Positions 59,012 to 64,000 of a DNA stretch of 64,000 nt are shown piece by piece. The DNA is from Paratinospora sagittata (taxonomy: Eukaryota > Streptophyta > Magnoliopsida > Ranunculales > Menispermaceae), in NCBI GenBank assembly GCA_035771175.1, contig CM069593.1, forward strand, positions 48,152,054 to 48,216,053, given 5' to 3'. The notes beneath the pieces were generated by a model. The model was given only the letters and a program-made list of their open reading frames with translations. It had not been told where the DNA came from and did not search any database. How positions within the stretch are numbered: position 1 is the stretch's first letter; the number at the start of each line of letters is the position of its first letter. Position numbers and translations under genes: made by a program.

Positions 59012-61704
59012 TCAGGTCAGTTCAGATGGAAGGAACCCACAACAATTAGAAATACCACAAAAACATTGCAACCCATTTGGCCTAAGCCTAACATCTCCAT
59101 AACTGAAAGTAAGTTCTTCACCTTCATGGATATCTTTAGATGCAAAGAAGCAAAGGCGAGGAAGCAATGCCCCAGAGCTTCTTACCAAAACTGTTGACAG
59201 ATTACCACCATCACAAGAATGGTTAATAAAGCGGGCAACATTGCCAATTCTTGTGGCATCAATATTTAGTCTAAGACATGCTTTTCGAGAAGGTAAATGC
59301 TCTCTCACAACAAGAAGTGCAGAGGCAAAATGACCACCTGATGCAAGCTCATCATATTTACTCTGCCTCCTCCTAGCTTCTTCTGTTGTCAAGAGTTCAC
59401 CTGACACAAATAAATTAGAAATCAAGGTTACTTGGTATGCTACTAACCATGTAATCGTTTGAGGCTTGGTTTAAACAAACACCTAACAATACTACGAGTG
59501 TAAAACAAAGTAGAATAGAAAACTATAAACAAACATGCTAATCATCACTATTAAGCATTACAATATAATCCCAAATGGATGGTTAACAAAACTAAAGCAT
59601 GCCCAGTTCAAGTAAGAGAAAGATGTTAACTCACTGATTGAAAACACTAACCATTTTCCCCTAAAAGAAAAAAGGAAATAAGAGAAACCGGATTGCCCTC
59701 TAAGTCAACCAACTCGGAGATGCCAATGGTGTGATCATTGTTTTCAAAATCATGAATTAGAATCGATTCTTTACGAGGCAAGGTGAACCGAATTGAGATT
59801 GGAATCAGTGAATCATAAGATTCACAAAGCAAATGTGAATCATATATTAAAAGAAGGGCATCCCAGTACACGAAGCTCCCGCCTATGCGTTGTCTCGGGG
59901 AAGGGTCGGACCACATTAGGGTCTATTGTACACAGCCTTACCTTGCTTTGCAAGAAATTGTCTCCACGACTCCAGTCCGTGACCAAATGGTTACACGACA
60001 ACAACTATTACCATTGCACCAAGGCTCCCCTTCAAATGTGAATCGTATATGTACATATATTAAATACCCATAGAGTTATAAAAACATTAGGGGTTTTAAG
60101 CTAATTAATGGTTTTGATCGATTCACTTATGATTCACAGGTATAATGATTCAATAATCTGATTTGAATAATTTGGGGTCACTTTGAGTCATGAATCATAT
60201 GATTTCACCAATTTGAATTGCGATTCTAACTATGGGTGTGATGGACAAAAGCCTTACTCACAAAATAAAGTCCATTCAAATCCCAACCCAAGCCATAAAG
60301 CTCTCTGAGTGAAGATTGAGAGGTTAGCTCGGAAGTGAAAAAGAAGACACGAGACTTTGTGAACGATGCAAAGTCAAATTTGTTGATTCTCGGGTAAGAA
60401 GATGTCAAATGGGATACATCAAACAAGCATGTTGAACAACTCATGTGGTATTTGAGACTAGGTGGGTACCCTAAGAGGTCTGTATACCACTTACATCTAT
60501 GAATTTGTAACCAATTAAATCATCCAAAAATACAATTCTAAAAGAAAATAATAATAATCTATACTACATAATGAAAAAACTCCCCACTACTCACGGTGGG
60601 ATCAATTTAGCATAAATCCCCAATTACCCCTCTATCTATTTATAGTTTATTTATCTCATAAATTAAAGATTTAAATTTTGACGGGTAATTATACAACAAT
60701 AGTTTCATACCATTTCAAACTCTTTAACTTGGAAAAAAAATTCCCTCATGTTCTCCCGACAAACATCACCATTTTCTCTACAGTTGCAACTATTCTAAAT
60801 GTGATCTCTTACTATTCCCACTTTCTAAGTAGTTGTGGAGAAACTAACGTCAACCATTTCTACTTTCAAATAGTTGTAGAGAAACTGAAATGTGTAACGA
60901 CTGCGGAGGCAAATGAGGAAGTGCTACTACAATTGAATCTCATCCTCAACAACCTCTCCCATGTTAATCAACCAAACTCATTTCAAAATTCAGTTTTCTG
61001 AGTCTCAATAGCCGATCAAATGACTATTACTTACAGTTCAGGTACACCTTTCAATTCCCCCTCGTTTAGCTTTTCAATTTCCTTCTACAAGTAGGTAGGT
61101 TTTTCTTCTTTCAATGGTGTGAAATTTTCTGTAACTTCATCCACCCAGAGCTACATACAAATGGAGGGCAGAAATAATACCTTTTTCATCTGATCTGTTA
61201 GGGAAGAAAATGTTTGAACATAACAAACCTCTAGGAGACACTACCTTTTCTTCCCTTTTTCTTTCTTTCTTTTTTTCTTCTTCTTCATCTTCATCTTCTT
61301 CTTCTTGCTCCTCTCCACCAAACCCTTTTTTCAGCTCTTTGTTACTATCACCACCTGGCCATTGCTTTACCTCTTTTCCTTTTCAATTTATTGTACTTTC
61401 TATTCTTATCAGGGGAAATTGACCAAATGACCCAATTTGGAGGAAAAAAAATGAAATTAGACTTTAAATTTTCAACACCAAAATTCTAACTTTTTTTTAA
61501 TGTAAAGTGACCGAACTACCCTTATCTCCAACCAAGGGTCAACCAAGTGTTTTAACCAAGGGTCAACTAAGGGTTTTAAAAAAAGAAGAAAAGAACGTTA
61601 GGGTTTAGCTTTTTTTTTAAAAAAAAAGGAAAAGGGTTTTGGCTCTCTCCAAATCGTAGAGTAGAGCAAATCCCCGTTGCCATCACCGGTGGTATGTGCT
61701 TCTT

Positions 61705-61737
<33 letters not shown>

Positions 61738-62108
61738 GAAGCACGTTGAAAAAAAGACGAAGCAACGTCATGTGTTCTTCAATCTTTTTCTATTTTGTTT
61801 TTTTGATTCAGTTATTGCTTCATAGTCTTACCCTTTTTGTTATTTGTTTGTTTATTTGTTTGATGTGGGTTTGTCATTGAATTTTATGATTTTTTTTTGT
61901 TTGTTTCTTGAATTATTTGTGTATGTAGCTGAAATTTGTTTGTAATTTGGGTGTATTTTTTTAAAATTTGGAGAAATTGAGAAGAATTGGTTTATTTGTT
62001 GAACATTGGGAGTTTTGATTGGTTTGTGAACTATTCAACGATTCAAAATAATTTCAAACTGAAAAATAGAGTAATTCACTAGCGACGGCAACGGAGATGG
62101 CGACAACT

Positions 62109-62149
<41 letters not shown>

Positions 62150-63935
62150 AACGACAACGGCGACGGCGACGACAACGACAACAAGGATTTGCACTACTTT
62201 ACGATTTGGAGAGAGTCAAAACCCTTTTTCTTTTTTCTTTTTTTTTTTTTTTTTTTTTAAAAGGGCTAAACCCTAACGTTCTTTTTTTCTTTTTTTAAAA
62301 TCCTTGGTTGACCCTTGGTTGGAGATAAGGGTAGTTTGGTACATAAAAAACAGGTTATAATTTTGGTGGTAAAAATTTAAAGTCTAATTTCATTTTTTCC
62401 CTTCAAACAGGGTCATTTGGTCAAATTGTCCTTCTTATCAAGAAGACATCTATTTATGTCAAATGACAACATGTGTACAGTATAAGTTGCATCTTATGGA
62501 CCTTTTTCCCCTTCTTTTATTGATATGATTATTTTCCTTAAATCTTTATTTTATTATCTAACACCAATACCAACTTGCAAAATCTATAATGAAGAGCAAG
62601 AGAGTGTTCATCGTGCATTGGCTGGTTGCGAGAAAGCTAGGGAGGTGTGGGAATATTGTGACCACCCATGTACTATACAAAGGCAATGGTTAGGCTTCTA
62701 GGTCAAGGACTCGTACAAAGAAGTAAGTATTATCTCTCTACCCTCTTTATGCCGTATTTGCTATTTCCCCTTTCCATTATAGCTATTTCTTCCCCTTTTT
62801 TGTAATACGAAATATCACGCTTTGGTTTATTTTGTTAATTTGTTGTTGTAAATTTTCTTTAGCATTCTTTGTAATGGACAGTTTTATCATTTTATTATTT
62901 CTATTTTATGAATTAGAAATATTTTTCTGTTACTTTTGGTAGTTGATTTTTTTAGCTACTGGTTATTTCTTCACATAAATATATTAAGTTTCAATTTTGT
63001 TTAATTAGTTCCACCTTTTAAGGTTATAGCATCTAAATAATTCTTTATATTTAAGTCATAAAAATTATTTTATCAACACATTTACTAGTAATAATAATAA
63101 TAATAATAATAATGACAAACTAGAACTTGAAAACCACAAGAAACTCTACTGAAACTACACATGAATTCAGGAACCTGAAATGCCACATCTAGAATCAAAT
63201 TCCTCCAAGCGCGCACACTCACACATACCCAAAAAATCTCAAGACCTTACCTGCATATTCACAAATAAACTGCCCTTGCTTCATAAACTGACCCGCATAC
63301 AAACCCCAACCTTTCTTCCCATCTTTCACAATCCTCAATCGAACCGAAATCCCTGTCTGAGTCAACCGATTCTTACAATCCAATCCACAAGAACAACTCG
63401 ATCCACATTCCATCGTCATCTCCAATTCAACCCTAAATCTCAAACACGGACAGTCGATCTCCCCATCCTCCTCTCCAAAACAACAATCCCCGTCACAACC
63501 ACACCCAGAAGAAGAAGAACCGATCTCATCGCCCGATCCACACACCAAAAAAACCCTAGGTTTCGATAGGGGTTTCTCGGGATTCGCGTTGGATCCCCAT
63601 TGTTGGGAGATTGGGGATGAAGAAGGAAGAGCTGGGATTTGGGAAGGGGTGTAGAGGAAGTAGGAATAGGGTTGGGAGTCGAGGGTGTTGTTGATGAAGG
63701 GGATTGGAAGGTTCTCGAAGGTACTAGAAGCGTCGGAGGATCTTGTGGCTGTGATGGATTTCGAGAAAAGGTTCAGGGTTTTGCAGGTGGATGCTGCGGA
63801 CGCGAGGTCCGGTGGTGAGAGCCATGAGAGTATCAGTTCTGCGCATTCGAACAACAGATTTTGTTCGTCTTCGTCCACCGATGATGATGCTAAGAAACGG
63901 TGTTTTTTTGGGTCTTGCAATTCAGTCCTGTTCAT
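59012..63935 (-). CDS. SUVR3: Histone-lysine N-methyltransferase SUVR3 (SET domain)
   Basis: Two exons: 63935-63251 and 59400-59012 (TGA); 1,074 nt, 357 residues, phase 1 at the junction (TATGCAG|GTAAGG; GTCAG|GTGAAC). In order: an N-terminal F-box-like stretch ([20 protein letters not shown], about residues 33-52); a family-specific region ([14 protein letters not shown]); a cysteine-rich pre-SET ([26 protein letters not shown]) that binds zinc; the SET domain ([33 protein letters not shown] with NHSC at 288-291, and LTFSYG); and a post-SET CXCX4C (CFCGISNC). Such enzymes methylate histone lysines, H3K9 in the nearest relatives, using S-adenosylmethionine in the nucleus. The protein agrees closely with Arabidopsis SUVR3 (SDG20), as I recall it. 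The 3.85-kb intron carries an Au-like SINE and a non-autonomous MULE. The gene is convergent with LBD; its promoter is partly beyond the window edge. Confidence 0.95.
59831..60050 (-). mobile_element. Au-type SINE in the SUVR3 intron
   Basis: The body is 59848-60033. On the minus strand: GAAGGGGAGCCTTGGTGCAA (A box region), then GGTCACGGACTGGAGTCG (B box region), TAAGGCTGTGTACAATAGAC, and GGTCCGACCCTTCCCC, the known order of the angiosperm Au SINE. Direct repeats AAATGTGAATCATATAT (59831-59847) and AAATGTGAATCGTATAT (60034-60050), one mismatch in 17, form the target duplication. It lies in the same direction as SUVR3. Confidence 0.85.
61412..62431. mobile_element. Non-autonomous Mutator-like element (1,020 bp) with long TIRs
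   Basis: The two ends are inverted repeats of roughly 190 bp: left from GGGGAAATTGACCAAATGACCC, right (reverse complement) from GGACAATTTGACCAAATGACCC, both continuing through TGAAATTAGACTTTAAATTTT, CCTTATCTCCAACCAAGGGT and AACGTTAGGGTTTAG. A perfect 9-bp duplication TTCTTATCA flanks it (61403-61411, 62432-62440), the Mutator signature. No transposase frame exists. The interior holds a (CTT)n tract (61698-61736), T-rich sequence and (CGACGG)n at 62111-62172. Ends are intact enough to be moved by a transposase supplied in trans. Confidence 0.9.
62572..62655 (+). pseudogene. Short zf-RVT-like retroelement fragment
   Basis: Translation gives [20 protein letters not shown] followed by AREVWEY, the zinc-binding motif found after the reverse transcriptase in plant L1-like LINEs. 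Only about 28 codons remain, beside the MULE. Confidence 0.5.
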
Positions 63936-64000
63936 CGAAGATAATTCGAAGCTCTGCTGTTCTTCACCGCACGGGTGGAGTAAACACGGACTATATGAAA

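Noticed and set aside
1..64000. CRISPR arrays, prokaryotic operons, tRNA or rRNA genes
   Set aside because: None seen; the tandem repeats found are LTR-internal or microsatellites, and all box B-like motifs belong to SINE-like repeats.

Overview
The window is nuclear DNA of a eudicot flowering plant. It has AT-rich intergenic space, spliced genes with GT-AG introns, plant-specific families (LBD, SUVR3, plant cysteine oxidase, chloroplast-type phosphoserine aminotransferase) and the usual load of plant transposons. The sequence does not let me name the species. I found no CRISPR array, operon, tRNA or rRNA gene.

Left third (1-16 kb): transposon territory. A degenerate MuDR-type transposase gene (7317-4555) and a plant-mobile-domain (PMD/MAIN-LIKE) gene (2282-16) lie head-to-tail on the minus strand and are probably two genes of one Mutator-like element. 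A 2.0-kb solo LTR with a perfect 5-bp target duplication (GGATC) separates them. A related 3.0-kb solo LTR in the opposite orientation (8304-11329, target duplication ATTAT) follows, then an RNase-H-like retroelement relic, a nearly perfect 155-bp duplication, a GC-rich hairpin cluster and a SINE-like unit.

Host genes, left to right: plant cysteine oxidase (PCO; 16731-20423, +, 5 exons), an LRR receptor-like pseudokinase of the At3g03770 type (29574-35598, +, 7 coding exons), the RAD6-type ubiquitin-conjugating enzyme UBC1/2 (47695-39315, -, 5 exons), intronless plastid phosphoserine aminotransferase (51657-52946, +), a class I LBD transcription factor (55882-58100, +, 2 exons) and the SET-domain protein SUVR3 (63935-59012, -, 2 exons). 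I derived exon coordinates by hand from GT/AG sites, codon phase and family conservation. The coding lengths of all six close in frame.

The genes do not form one pathway. Their order is informative: from memory of Arabidopsis, the LRR pseudokinase, LBD20 and SUVR3 are consecutive on chromosome 3 (At3g03770-03760-03750), while UBC1 and UBC2 sit beside paralogous LRR pseudokinases on chromosomes 1 and 2. The window therefore looks like a less fractionated version of an ancestral block.

Introns and spacers hold many small elements: a 444-bp TRIM-like element, L1-like and RTE-like LINE relics and an (AG)45 tract in UBC; a SINE-like insertion in the LRR gene; and, in the SUVR3 intron, an Au-type SINE and a complete 1,020-bp non-autonomous MULE with a perfect 9-bp target duplication. 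I did not find a convincing new biological system. The items most worth a second look are the PMD-carrying MULE with two in-frame TAG codons, the long inverted-repeat hairpin at 48.3-48.7 kb, the 177-bp tandem repeats inside the second LTR, and the conserved gene block.
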